Source: JAGQYH01 sp041393015 (GTDB taxonomy: Bacteria > Bacteroidota > Bacteroidia > Chitinophagales > JADIYW01). Taken from it: DNA of 64,000 nt. The position numbers and the translations under genes are program-made. Below the pieces are notes generated by a model. That model ran no database searches and had not been told where the DNA came from. It saw nothing but the letters and a program-made list of their open reading frames with translations. Shown here one piece after another: positions 52,878-61,297 of this stretch (within the stretch, counting starts at the first letter, position 1; every line of letters starts with the position of its first letter). The stretch covers positions 310,001-374,000 of the forward strand of contig JAWKKV010000003.1 of assembly GCA_041393015.1 (NCBI GenBank), written 5' to 3'.

Positions 52878-53432
52878 CTATTCAAAATAAACAATATCAA
52901 TCAACCCTTTATCATCACAATAATCTCTGGCAGAAGAATATAGATAGTGCTGCGCTTCATCTACAATTCCTGATACAACTGGATTATTATGAATATAATC
53001 TATTTTCTGTTGAGCAAAACTATTGGCATCTCTTAGAAGTTCTTTGGGTTGGTTGTTTTGTTGCCAAAATTGATAGTTTTTATTTTGACTATTAGATGCT
53101 CCAAATTCGCTGAAAAGAGAAAGCATCCAATCACGCCTGCTTTCTTTTGGATTTGATTTGATTCTTCTGATCAACTCGCTCGCAGTAAATTTCTTAAAAT
53201 CTCGTAATGTGCCAGAAAGATCACCAGTCTTTGAACTAGCCACTAAGTGTATATGATTGCTCATAATCACCCAACTATAAATTTCTAAGCCTTTATGCTT
53301 TTGACAATATTTTAAGCTTTCTACTAAAACCTCTTTATATTCTTTTCGTATAAAAACATCAATCCATCCAACTGTTGCAAAACTCAGGAAATAGATTCCA
53401 TCTGGATTGTTAATCTTATATCTACTGCTCAT
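52878..53432 (-). CDS. REP-associated tyrosine transposase (RAYT, Y1_Tnp)
   Basis: A 184-residue HUH-type single-strand transposase. HUH is His60-Ile-His62 (MSNHIHLVASS). The catalytic Tyr146 is in KIDYIHNNPV, the hallmark of RAYT proteins. ATG 53432 gives MSSRYKINNPDGIYFLSFAT, also typical. Such genes are domesticated relatives of IS200/IS605 transposases that act on REP hairpins. Here it sits between two direct REP-like repeats with an inverted third copy beyond. The frame is intact. Confidence 0.9.
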   Translation of the reverse strand: MSSRYKINNPDGIYFLSFATVGWIDVFIRKEYKEVLVESLKYCQKHKGLEIYSWVIMSNHIHLVASSKTGDLSGTLRDFKKFTASELIRRIKSNPKESRRDWMLSLFSEFGASNSQNKNYQFWQQNNQPKELLRDANSFAQQKIDYIHNNPVVSGIVDEAQHYLYSSARDYCDDKGLIDIVYFE

Positions 53433-53523
53433 ACATATAAGAGTAAATTATTTAGATGATTCCATAATAATTCTAGAAAAAATATTGAATACTGAGGATA
53501 AACCATTTTATGATTAACTACCT

Positions 53524-53690
53524 AAGCTGCTTCGAGAGTTAAAGGAATGGAGTTTACGTAATGACTGTCTCTCGGAGCTTGTATAAATTGCTATGTATGG
53601 AAAGCTCCGAGTGACATTCGCTTATAAAAAATCATAGATTTTTTATGCCTCATTTAACATTTACCTACCGGAGGTAGGCTCGAAGCAGCT
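53524..53690. repeat. REP-like repeat copy 2 and inverted copy 3
   Basis: Copy 2 (53524-53586) repeats AGCTGCTTCGAG...CTCTCGGAGC in direct orientation. An inverted, diverged copy follows: GCTCCGAG at 53604-53611 and CTCGAAGCAGCT at 53679-53690, with a palindrome ACCTACCGGAGGTAGG inside. Copies 2 and 3 together can form one long hairpin. The remaining gap to 53794 holds nothing recognisable. Confidence 0.7.
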
Positions 53691-53794
53691 CTTTAGAATG
53701 GAAGACTCTATTCGAGCGGGGAGTTTTGTCGTTGTTAAGGCAAAAGTAGACTTTGTAGATTCAGGAAATGTAAGGTACTTAATTTGGATTATTA

Positions 53795-54547
53795 CTAAGA
53801 TATTTCTTTCTGACCATATTCCAATAACTGCTTAACTAAATGATGTATGGTCGTACATGGATTCATTAGATGTGGGTTAATATTTTGTTTCAAAAAATAT
53901 CTTTCTAATATTTCAGCTCTTTTTAAGGCAACTTTTATATTTTTAATCAATTGAGGTCTTACAATATATCTGAAATTATTATCACTTTTGAGAGAATCTT
54001 TATAAGAAAAATTAGGGTATTTCAGTGCTTTTTCTAAATCTTTAGTAGGGTTATTTAATTTTTTGAATATTTTGGTGAGTTCATCATAATAATACTTTCT
54101 AGATACTGGTTTTTCTAGTGAGTCTAAATCTATAAAATGCAATAAAACCCATAATTCAAATGAATCATTACTCCATCCGATTTGGATGCCTTTATTTTGT
54201 GCAAGCTGAATTGAATTGTCAAAAGAAACATTTCCTTTAGCAACTTTAGCAGGTGTTTCTTCTATATCACGATCAAAAACGCACCATACGTATGTATCAA
54301 TTTTATCTATTGTAGATTTTGGATCACTTGAATCTAATAATCCATTTTCATTACAGTGACATATTGCATTTACGATACTTTCAAGTTTGCTTTTTTGATC
54401 TTTGATTACATTTACTTTAATTTTTGAAGTTTCAAAATATTTAAAATAGATTGGCTCACTATTTTGATCCTCACAAAAAATAATAAAAGTTGCAAGTGTA
54501 TCTGCATTTCTTTCTGAATTTGTTTTTATTTCCCAAGGTTTTTCCAT
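53795..54547 (-). CDS. rloB: RloB-family protein, putative TOPRIM-type effector of an AbiL-like system
   Basis: A 250-residue RloB (PF13707-type) protein. The N-terminal strand carries FIIFCEDQNSEPIYFKYF (Glu26, Glu31), and Asp92/Asp94 lie in WCVFDRD. SNDSFELWVLLHF is the RloB hallmark. The Glu...DxD layout is that of TOPRIM nucleases, so I infer a metal-dependent nuclease effector. ATG 54547 follows the ATPase stop with no gap. RloA-RloB pairs match the AbiL (AbiLi-AbiLii) abortive-infection layout. It should stay silent until the ATPase partner senses phage. Confidence 0.85.
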   Translation of the reverse strand: MEKPWEIKTNSERNADTLATFIIFCEDQNSEPIYFKYFETSKIKVNVIKDQKSKLESIVNAICHCNENGLLDSSDPKSTIDKIDTYVWCVFDRDIEETPAKVAKGNVSFDNSIQLAQNKGIQIGWSNDSFELWVLLHFIDLDSLEKPVSRKYYYDELTKIFKKLNNPTKDLEKALKYPNFSYKDSLKSDNNFRYIVRPQLIKNIKVALKRAEILERYFLKQNINPHLMNPCTTIHHLVKQLLEYGQKEIS

Positions 54548-55828
54548 CTATTCTTTTCCAGGAACATATTGATTTAAAATGGGAATTGCACCATAATAAC
54601 CAGCAAGATATTGCTTTGCAAAATCTGCATCATTCCTTACTCCGCGAAGGTCTGCTAAAGAATATAATCTTGTTGCATTATTTTCGTTTTTTTCTGTAAA
54701 ATAGAATTGATCTCTCCGCATAATAGAAGGTGACATTAAATTAGTATCATGGCTACTAAACAATAGTTGAGAATTACTTTTGTTAACTTTTTTATCGTTA
54801 AAAATTTCTATAAGTTTTTTTAGTAAAGATGGATGAAAGTTACTATCAATTTCGTCTAAGACAACTAAAACTGGTTCTCCATAACCAAATATTCGCAATA
54901 AAAGCCCAGCTAAATCAAACAATTTTTTTGTTCCTTCAGATTCATTACTTGAAAGGTTAAGTTCAACTATTGATTGACTAGAATCATTGTTTTTATAATT
55001 CTTTTTAAATTTAATTTTATCTCTTGGAACTACTAAATTTTTCCTAGCCTCTTCTTCATCATCTAACTCAACGTCTTCGTAATGCAGATTAAAGGAAGCG
55101 AGTAAATTTAGAAATTCGTGCTTTACTTCAGGGTTTTCTAGATAATAAACTGATATGAATCTAAAATCTTCAAGGTTATTATCTAAGCTTGTAACAAAAA
55201 GTCGCTGAACATGGTTTCGAATTTTTTTACAAACTCCTTTATTATCAAACGCAGCAGCATGTGTTAAATATAAAGTATGTTGATATGCTAGATTTGGGAT
55301 CTTATCAGAATCTCTCAGTAAATTTTTTTCTATTCCCTTCGAATTTCTTCTGAATAGTTCTCCATTATTTTTTTCTTTAATGCCATATAGCCATTCATTT
55401 GTAATAATCTCATTACTTTGATTATCTCTTATACCTCTTTTCTTAGCATTATTTTTCCTTACAGTTATTCCATATCTATATTTTTTGTTATCAATTATTA
55501 GGACAATTTGGAAAAAAGAATCACTTTCATCTGCATTTTCTTGAAATAAAAATGGCTGACAAAGTGATGAAAGTTTAGAATCTGAACTTGGTTCACGTTT
55601 GATTGTTCTAACAAAGAATTCAAAAGCTTTTAAAATATTACTTTTTCCACTTGCATTAGCACCATATAAACCTATAGTTTTAAATAAATTTACACCTCCA
55701 ACATCAACAATGTTTTCTGTATCTATATGCTTATTTTTTTCTGAGCTTTTTAGACCAGTAGAAACAAAACTAATTGTTTGTACCTCTTTAATGGATCTGA
55801 AATTACCTACACTAAATTCGACTAGCAT
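54548..55828 (-). CDS. rloA: RloA/AbiLi-like AAA ATPase, defence sensor
   Basis: A 426-residue ABC/SMC-type ATPase (AAA_15/AAA_21 group). N-terminus LVEFSVGNFRSIKEVQTISF, Walker A GANASGKSN (56-64), signature-like LSSNESEGTKKLF (292-304), Walker B with LVVLDEID (321-328) followed by SNFHP, and the switch His360 in SSHDTNLM. The insert between the two halves (about 100-290) is the usual sensor region. Members of this group keep a partner effector inactive until infection. ATG 55828 has an 8-bp inverted repeat 22-46 bases upstream. Confidence 0.87.
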   Translation of the reverse strand: MLVEFSVGNFRSIKEVQTISFVSTGLKSSEKNKHIDTENIVDVGGVNLFKTIGLYGANASGKSNILKAFEFFVRTIKREPSSDSKLSSLCQPFLFQENADESDSFFQIVLIIDNKKYRYGITVRKNNAKKRGIRDNQSNEIITNEWLYGIKEKNNGELFRRNSKGIEKNLLRDSDKIPNLAYQHTLYLTHAAAFDNKGVCKKIRNHVQRLFVTSLDNNLEDFRFISVYYLENPEVKHEFLNLLASFNLHYEDVELDDEEEARKNLVVPRDKIKFKKNYKNNDSSQSIVELNLSSNESEGTKKLFDLAGLLLRIFGYGEPVLVVLDEIDSNFHPSLLKKLIEIFNDKKVNKSNSQLLFSSHDTNLMSPSIMRRDQFYFTEKNENNATRLYSLADLRGVRNDADFAKQYLAGYYGAIPILNQYVPGKE

Positions 55829-55849
55829 TTTAAGAATTTCTATTTCATG

Positions 55850-55874
55850 TGCAATATACTCGATTCATATTGCA
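55850..55874. promoter_or_regulatory. Inverted repeat upstream of rloA
   Basis: TGCAATAT (55850-55857) and ATATTGCA (55867-55874) are perfect inverted arms around ACTCGATTC, centred 34 bases before the rloA ATG. It is a candidate operator for the defence pair; no regulator gene is adjacent. Confidence 0.45.
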
Positions 55875-56017
55875 TTTAGCAAGTATTTTAAATCAAATTT
55901 GAATTTATTTTGCAAATTTGACTTAAAACTAACATTTGTTAAGATGTTTGTTATTTTATGGTTTCTTGTCATCGTCTTATTGATATTCAATGTACTAAGA
56001 TAAATTAACTCTTAGTC

Positions 56018-57727
56018 CTAATTCAACTGACTCTTTACAAACTCACCTAAACTTTTGATATGTGCTTTGCTAAAATCAAATGGAATACCGGCGGTTTCGT
56101 ACATTTCTGATAAGGGTTTGGTATAGCCCAATTTCAAAGCCTTTTTGTAGCTTTCAATCGTTGCTTTTGGATGGTCTTTAAAGTTTTTCCATAAACCGAT
56201 GGCGCCCAATTGTGCTATGCCGTATTCAATGTAATAGAAAGGCACCATGAAAATATGCAACTGCTTTTGCCACAAGTTTTCTTCGTAGGCTTCATAGTCG
56301 CTCCAGTCTACTACATTAGAACTAAATCTTTTATGCAGCTCCAACCATTTGGCATTTCTTTCTTCGTGCGTGTGATTTGGATTGGTATACAACCAATGTT
56401 GGAATTTATCGACCAAGGCAATCCAAGGCAATTTGATAATTACATCTTCCAAAAAGTTATAAATGGCATTGTGTCTGTCTTCTTCCGATTGGAAAAAAGT
56501 ATCGTATTGATCCAACGCAAACATTTCCATCGACATTGACGCCAACTCTGCTGCTTCTGAGGTTAAGTGCTTATCGAAGTCGTATTCCAAATCATTCATT
56601 AAAAAAGAATGTACGGCGTGGCCGCCTTCGTGGATCATGGTTCGAATATCTTGTGCAGTATTGGCACTATTCATAAAAATAAACGGCACACCAATTTCTG
56701 CTAACGGACAGTTGTAGCCGCCCGGTGCTTTGCCTTTTCTAGAATCCAAATCCAAGTGATTCATATTCTTCATAATGCTTAAGCACTCTGCAAAATAAGG
56801 GTCAATTTCATTTAAGCAAGTAATCGTTTTATCGACTAAATCGTCAGTGCCATCAAATGGAACCGGTACTTCTTTATCGCCTAAATTAATGCTGGTGTCG
56901 TAAGGTTTTAGTGTTTTTACGCCCAAAACATTTTTACGATGTTGATACAATTCATCCAAAATAGGAATCAACGTTTCTTCTACTGAATCGTGGAATTGCT
57001 CGCATTCTTTAACGCCATAATCAAATCGACCCATGGCTTGTAATTTGTAATCTCTATAATTCTCAAAGCCTGCATTTAAAGCCACTTGATGTCTTTTTGC
57101 TAGCAACTCATCAAATAACTCGTGTAAGGCAGTTTGGTCTTCTAATCGTCGTTCGTTCGATTTATGAAAAATGGTTTCTCTAAGCTCTCTGTCTTTACTT
57201 TCAAACAAAGCTCCTGCTTGTTGCATGGTTAATTCTTTGTCGTCGTGTTCGATGGTCATTTTGCCGGCAATGCTGTAATATTTATTGGCCGTTTGCTGAA
57301 TTTCTACTTGCAGTGGAATGTTTTCTTCTCGAAACAGGGAAATATCATTTTCTTTATTCCTTTTATAGATTAGAAATCGATCGTTATCTAAAGCATCTTT
57401 AAAACGAGAATGACTGAATTTTTTGTCTAATTGATTAGAAGCTGTCATTCTCGACGGCTCAATATTTTTAACAAAATAATTGTAGTGTTCCTCAAACTCC
57501 GAATTTGTGGTGTCTCTGGTTTTGTTGATGTGCCGCCAGCAATAGTCTTCCGAAACAACGGCATCCAATTCCGAACGATCTTTCAACCATTGAAGCAAAT
57601 CTTCAACAGATTCAATCGGTCGTGCTAATAATTGATCGTAGTAGGGCGCCAATTCTTCCCAAGTAGCCACTTTAAAGGATTCGGGTAAAAATGTTCTTGG
57701 TTTTCTTTCAATTATTTTGTCTGTCAT
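56018..57727 (-). CDS. M3 family oligoendopeptidase
   Basis: A zinc oligopeptidase of 569 residues (PepF/thimet type) that degrades cytoplasmic peptides. The zinc motif is His366-Glu-Gly-Gly-His370 in MIHEGGHAVHSF, with a third Glu ligand in TSEAAELASMSME near 391-395. The helical N-terminal half and the late MVPFYYIEYGIAQLGAIGLW, typical for this M3 clade, are present. No signal peptide. It stands alone, separated from the defence genes by 189 bases and from DUF5606 by a repeat-filled gap. Confidence 0.92.
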   Translation of the reverse strand: MTDKIIERKPRTFLPESFKVATWEELAPYYDQLLARPIESVEDLLQWLKDRSELDAVVSEDYCWRHINKTRDTTNSEFEEHYNYFVKNIEPSRMTASNQLDKKFSHSRFKDALDNDRFLIYKRNKENDISLFREENIPLQVEIQQTANKYYSIAGKMTIEHDDKELTMQQAGALFESKDRELRETIFHKSNERRLEDQTALHELFDELLAKRHQVALNAGFENYRDYKLQAMGRFDYGVKECEQFHDSVEETLIPILDELYQHRKNVLGVKTLKPYDTSINLGDKEVPVPFDGTDDLVDKTITCLNEIDPYFAECLSIMKNMNHLDLDSRKGKAPGGYNCPLAEIGVPFIFMNSANTAQDIRTMIHEGGHAVHSFLMNDLEYDFDKHLTSEAAELASMSMEMFALDQYDTFFQSEEDRHNAIYNFLEDVIIKLPWIALVDKFQHWLYTNPNHTHEERNAKWLELHKRFSSNVVDWSDYEAYEENLWQKQLHIFMVPFYYIEYGIAQLGAIGLWKNFKDHPKATIESYKKALKLGYTKPLSEMYETAGIPFDFSKAHIKSLGEFVKSQLN

Positions 57728-57770
57728 GCTATGATTTTGATTAGATGTTTTGCACTACTGGGAAATCTTT

Positions 57771-57847
57771 ATGAGATACTTCGCTCACGCTCAGTATGAC
57801 AATAACAGAAAAACGTCATTCAGAGGCGAAGCCGAAGAATCTCATTA
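57771..57847. repeat. Dispersed repeats, CATACTGAGCG and GTCATTCAGAGGCGAAG types
   Basis: In the 160-base gap before the M3 gene start. The segment 57771-57803 is the reverse complement of an ATTGTCATACTGAGCG... unit like the one at 50372. The segment 57813-57847 (ACGTCATTCAGAGGCGAAGC...) is a related unit in plus orientation. Both end in ATCTCAT. No gene. Confidence 0.5.
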
Positions 57848-57887
57848 ATAGAATAGGTAACTTAATAAGTTAGTTCAAAATTTAACC

Positions 57888-58346
57888 TTATTCGTTTTCG
57901 TCAGTTGCTTCTTCCGTTGAAGTTTCTTCACTTTTGTCTTCTTCTTTCTTTGCTGCCGGATCAGTGATTACATCGCCTTGCGCATCTAAAATAGCATACC
58001 ATTTAATCAACTTTTTGATATCGCTAATAAATACTTGATCTCTATCGTAGTTCGGCAATACTTTTTCCATGTATGCTTTTAACTCATCCGCGTTAGACTT
58101 TGGATCAACCGGTGGATGTTCTGCTGCATTTTGTTTCATACTCCAAAGCACATTGGCTAAGGGTTCACTATCGTTATCGGTATAAATGGCAATGTTTTCT
58201 AAAGGTGTGAACATATGTATCTTGTTCGACATAAATTTTTTGCCACTACCATCAAATTCTGATACAATCAATCCATCAGGTCGTTGTTTAACGATTACTT
58301 TTAAACCGCCCACACCGGCTATACTAACTATTTCTTTTAACTCCAT
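57888..58346 (-). CDS. DUF5606 family protein
   Basis: A 152-residue cytoplasmic protein of the Bacteroidota family DUF5606. The start MELKEIVSIAGVGGLKVIVK and MFTPLENIAIYTDNDSEPLA are family hallmarks, followed by MEKVLPNYDRDQVFISDIKK. The tail is acidic and low-complexity (EEDKSEETSTEEATDENE). Function is unknown. ATG 58346 is preceded by TACATTTG (58375-58368), a perfect -7 element. It is divergent from uvrB with 84 bases between starts. Confidence 0.87.
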   Translation of the reverse strand: MELKEIVSIAGVGGLKVIVKQRPDGLIVSEFDGSGKKFMSNKIHMFTPLENIAIYTDNDSEPLANVLWSMKQNAAEHPPVDPKSNADELKAYMEKVLPNYDRDQVFISDIKKLIKWYAILDAQGDVITDPAAKKEEDKSEETSTEEATDENE

Positions 58347-58367
58347 GTTGTAATTTTATAATTAGGG

Positions 58368-58375
58368 CAAATGTA
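58368..58375 (-). promoter_or_regulatory. Bacteroidota -7 element TACATTTG
   Basis: A perfect TAnnTTTG on the minus strand, 21 bases before the DUF5606 start codon. On the other strand TAATTTTA near 58409 is a one-mismatch element for uvrB. Confidence 0.5.
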
Positions 58376-58430
58376 GTAAGTTTATCCATGCTCAGCGAAT
58401 TCGAACTTTAATTTTAGGAACTTAATAACA

Positions 58431-60467
58431 ATGGATTTTCAATTACAATCAAATTTTAAACCAACAGGCGATCAACCGGAAGCTATTCGCCAATTGATTA
58501 AAGGCTTAAATGAAGGGGAAGGCTATCAGACTTTATTGGGGGTCACCGGCTCGGGCAAAACGTTTACCATTGCCAATGTCATTCAACAAGTGCAGCGACC
58601 GACGTTGATCTTAAGCCATAATAAAACCTTGGTTGCGCAGCTGTATGGCGAGTTTAAGCAGTTTTTTCCGAATAATGCCGTAGAGTATTTTGTTTCTTAT
58701 TACGATTACTATCAACCGGAAGCATATGTGTCGGTTACGGATACTTACATTGAAAAGGATTTATCCATCAATGAAGAGGTGGAGAAATTAAGGTTGAGCA
58801 CGACGTCTGCTTTATTGTCGGGCCGAAGAGATGTGATTGTTTTGGCGTCGGTATCTTGTATTTATGGTTTGGGAAACCCTGCCGCTTTTAAGGATAGAAT
58901 CATCCGTTTAACAAAAGGGCAGCAATTGAGTAGAAACACGTTTTTATTTCAATTGGTTGACAATTTATATGTGAGAACAGCCGCTGTTTTTGACAGAGGA
59001 AATTTTAGAGTGCAAGGCGACGTGGTGGACATTTTTCTGCCGTATGCTGATCATGCTTATCGGATTTCTTTTTGGGGCGATGATATTGAGGAAATGGAAT
59101 CATTCAATCCGGCCACCGGAAAGCGAATTGAAAGTTTAGATCATTTAGCGATTTTTCCGGCGAATATTTATGTGGCTCCAAAAGATAAATTGCCGACTAT
59201 TATTAATGAAATTCAAGACGAGTTAAAATTACAAACCGAATATTTTTTAGATACCGGTAAAATTGTAGAAGCGAAGCGATTAGAGGAACGCGTGAATTTT
59301 GATATTGAAATGATGCGGGAATTGGGCTATTGTTCGGGGATTGAGAATTATTCTAGATTTTTCGATAGGCGAAATCCGGGCGAACGGCCATTCTGTTTGT
59401 TGGATTATTTCCCGGATGATTATTTAATGGTGATTGATGAAAGTCACGTGTCCATTCCGCAAATAGGAGGCATGTCGGGCGGCGATAGAGCCAGAAAGCA
59501 AAGTTTGGTAGAATATGGATTTAGATTAGCATCGGCGATGGATAACCGGCCATTGAATTTTGCAGAGTTTGAATCGTTGGCGCCACAAACCATTTATGTA
59601 AGTGCTACGCCGGGCGATTATGAATTGGAACAAACCGGCGGTGTGTTTATTGAGCAAGTGGTTCGGCCAACAGGATTGTTGGATCCACCGATTGAAGTGC
59701 GACCGACCAACAACCAAATTGATGATTTATTGGAAGAAATTCATAAGCGAATTGAAGCCGATGAACGCGTTTTGGTCACGACATTAACCAAAAGAATGTC
59801 GGAGGAATTGACTAAGTTTTTATTGAGAGCAAGTATAAAATGTAGATACATTCATTCGGAGATTGAAACGCTGGAAAGGGTAGAAATTATTCAAAGTCTG
59901 CGATTAGGTGAAATTGATGTGTTGGTGGGCGTGAACTTATTGAGAGAAGGATTGGATTTACCGGAAGTATCGTTGGTAGCGATTTTGGATGCAGATAAGG
60001 AAGGCTTTTTGAGAAATGAGCGGTCATTAACACAAACGGCAGGACGAGCGGCGAGAAACTCCAATGGTTTAGTGATTATGTATGGCGATAAAATTACCAT
60101 GAGTATGCAGCGTACCATTGATGAAACCACGAGAAGAAGGGAAAAACAAATTGCCTACAATATCGAACACAATATTACACCAACGACCATTTTAAAGAGT
60201 AAGGAAGAGATCATCAGTAGAGCGTCTGTGTTGGATATGAAAATTGAAAAGGAGAAGAAAGAAAGAAAATACAAGCAAGAAGAAGTATTGAGAAAAGTAG
60301 CGGAAGAAGATGTAGAATACTTGACGAAGAAAAAGCTTCAAATGTTGATTGATAGTACCAAAAAGAAAATGCTCAAAGCTGCCAAGGAAACAGACTTTAT
60401 GGAAGCGGCACGCTTAAGGGACGAAATGTACACGCTGGAGAAAAAGATGCGAGAGAATTTTGGGTAA
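58431..60467 (+). CDS. uvrB: Excinuclease ABC subunit B
   Basis: UvrB is the damage-verifying helicase-like subunit of nucleotide excision repair. All 678 residues are present: Walker A GVTGSGKT (37-44), the DNA-gripping beta-hairpin YYDYYQPEAY (90-99), the DEAD-type DESH box (VIDESHVSIPQIGGM), helicase motif VI (QTAGRAARN), and the C-terminal UVR motif (MLKAAKETDFMEAARLRDEM). Full length, with partner uvrA at 7713. Confidence 0.97.
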   Translation: MDFQLQSNFKPTGDQPEAIRQLIKGLNEGEGYQTLLGVTGSGKTFTIANVIQQVQRPTLILSHNKTLVAQLYGEFKQFFPNNAVEYFVSYYDYYQPEAYVSVTDTYIEKDLSINEEVEKLRLSTTSALLSGRRDVIVLASVSCIYGLGNPAAFKDRIIRLTKGQQLSRNTFLFQLVDNLYVRTAAVFDRGNFRVQGDVVDIFLPYADHAYRISFWGDDIEEMESFNPATGKRIESLDHLAIFPANIYVAPKDKLPTIINEIQDELKLQTEYFLDTGKIVEAKRLEERVNFDIEMMRELGYCSGIENYSRFFDRRNPGERPFCLLDYFPDDYLMVIDESHVSIPQIGGMSGGDRARKQSLVEYGFRLASAMDNRPLNFAEFESLAPQTIYVSATPGDYELEQTGGVFIEQVVRPTGLLDPPIEVRPTNNQIDDLLEEIHKRIEADERVLVTTLTKRMSEELTKFLLRASIKCRYIHSEIETLERVEIIQSLRLGEIDVLVGVNLLREGLDLPEVSLVAILDADKEGFLRNERSLTQTAGRAARNSNGLVIMYGDKITMSMQRTIDETTRRREKQIAYNIEHNITPTTILKSKEEIISRASVLDMKIEKEKKERKYKQEEVLRKVAEEDVEYLTKKKLQMLIDSTKKKMLKAAKETDFMEAARLRDEMYTLEKKMRENFG

Positions 60468-60543
60468 ATTGTGGATGTTCGGACTTTTGAATGTTCGGTT
60501 TTTCGGTGGTTTTGTTTATTATTCCCTATCCATATGGCTGTGT

Positions 60544-60612
60544 CTACGGACCAATAATTTTGTAGCAAAAGCTACTTTCTTAACGTGTCCGTAGCTGAAA
60601 GCATACGGACAG
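60544..60612. repeat. Nested hairpin with CTACGGAC arms after uvrB
   Basis: CTACGGAC (60544-60551) pairs perfectly with GTCCGTAG (60587-60594), enclosing GTAGC-AAAA-GCTAC. A third related CATACGGAC follows at about 60601. The U-tract after the inner hairpin (TTTCTT) is weak, so it may be a poor uvrB terminator or a repeat. The gap 60468-60704 has no gene. Confidence 0.45.
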
Positions 60613-60704
60613 GCCGCTGCCGGAAGGAGAGTAAGCAGCTTTATTTGATTTTAAGGTGTAATCGGCTAAATATTTCGTTTATAAAACCTGATAGAATGGA
60701 GGAG

Positions 60705-61112
60705 TCATGAAATAAATTTTGAAGGTCTTGTTTTATCGATCAACAAGCTAAGTAGAAGTAAAATAAAGGCAACGCCAAATCCTATAAAGCCTATATTAAT
60801 ATCTAGAATTGTTTTTTCGGATCCATCTAAATATTTCATTGAGCCGCCATAAAAGTCTTTTAAATAAAAGGCCGCTAGAAAGCCTCCGGTGACCAATAAG
60901 CTCAAAACTAGACTTACCATCAATTCTTTTTTGTACCAAACCAGCCACAGGCATAGCATTCCAATACTTGAATTGGTGATGAGTTGCCAAACTTCATGAA
61001 TTCGTACGTGTGGTGTCCAGTCTGGGTTAAATACATGGGTGTCATTGATTTCCAAAAAAGGAACCGCCACTGCAAATAGCAGCACACTAAATGTTATGGT
61101 AAATTTTCGCAT
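60705..61112 (-). CDS. Four-helix membrane protein, unknown function
   Basis: A 135-residue integral membrane protein: TM1 MRKFTITFSVLLFAVAVPFL, then a loop with HVFNPDWTPHVRIHEVWQ, and further helices (IGMLCLWLVWY, LVLSLLVTGGFLAAFYL, IGFIGFGVAFILLLLSLLI). The His-rich NPDWTPHVRIHE loop is striking and probably conserved, but I cannot name the family. Translated in the same direction as the small remnant and GNAT gene upstream. Confidence 0.65.
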   Translation of the reverse strand: MRKFTITFSVLLFAVAVPFLEINDTHVFNPDWTPHVRIHEVWQLITNSSIGMLCLWLVWYKKELMVSLVLSLLVTGGFLAAFYLKDFYGGSMKYLDGSEKTILDINIGFIGFGVAFILLLLSLLIDKTRPSKFIS

Positions 61113-61123
61113 TTGTTTGATTT

Positions 61124-61297
61124 TTAATTTTTTTTGACATTACTTAATTCATTGCAATAAGTGGCCAGGCTCAATTGATGAATGTCTTCTTCATTAACCC
61201 GGAGTTTTTTAACCTTAGGATTATTCATAAACCGATAAGCAAGTTGAGTCACTAGTTTGGGTGAGAAAAACTGCAGTATTTGTATAACAACTTTCAT
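61124..61297 (-). CDS. Small protein, possibly truncated alpha/beta-hydrolase N-terminus
   Basis: A 57-residue frame starting MKVVIQILQFFSPKLVTQLA, then YRFMNNPKVKKLRVNEEDIH and ending NELSNVKKN. The opening resembles the leader helix found before some alpha/beta hydrolases (aliphatic, then 'P-x-L...LAYRF...P...R...E'). No hydrolase domain follows; the frame ends in a T/A-rich tail. Its ATG overlaps the GNAT stop, so it is probably translated. It could be a genuine small gene or a 3'-truncated remnant. Confidence 0.4.
   Translation of the reverse strand: MKVVIQILQFFSPKLVTQLAYRFMNNPKVKKLRVNEEDIHQLSLATYCNELSNVKKN

Noticed and set aside
55599..56003. Plus-strand frame over the rloA start, and a 19-residue hydrophobic frame at its end
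   Set aside because: Mostly antisense to rloA; the terminal MFVILWFLVIVLLIFNVLR stretch is too short and has no clear promoter or partner.
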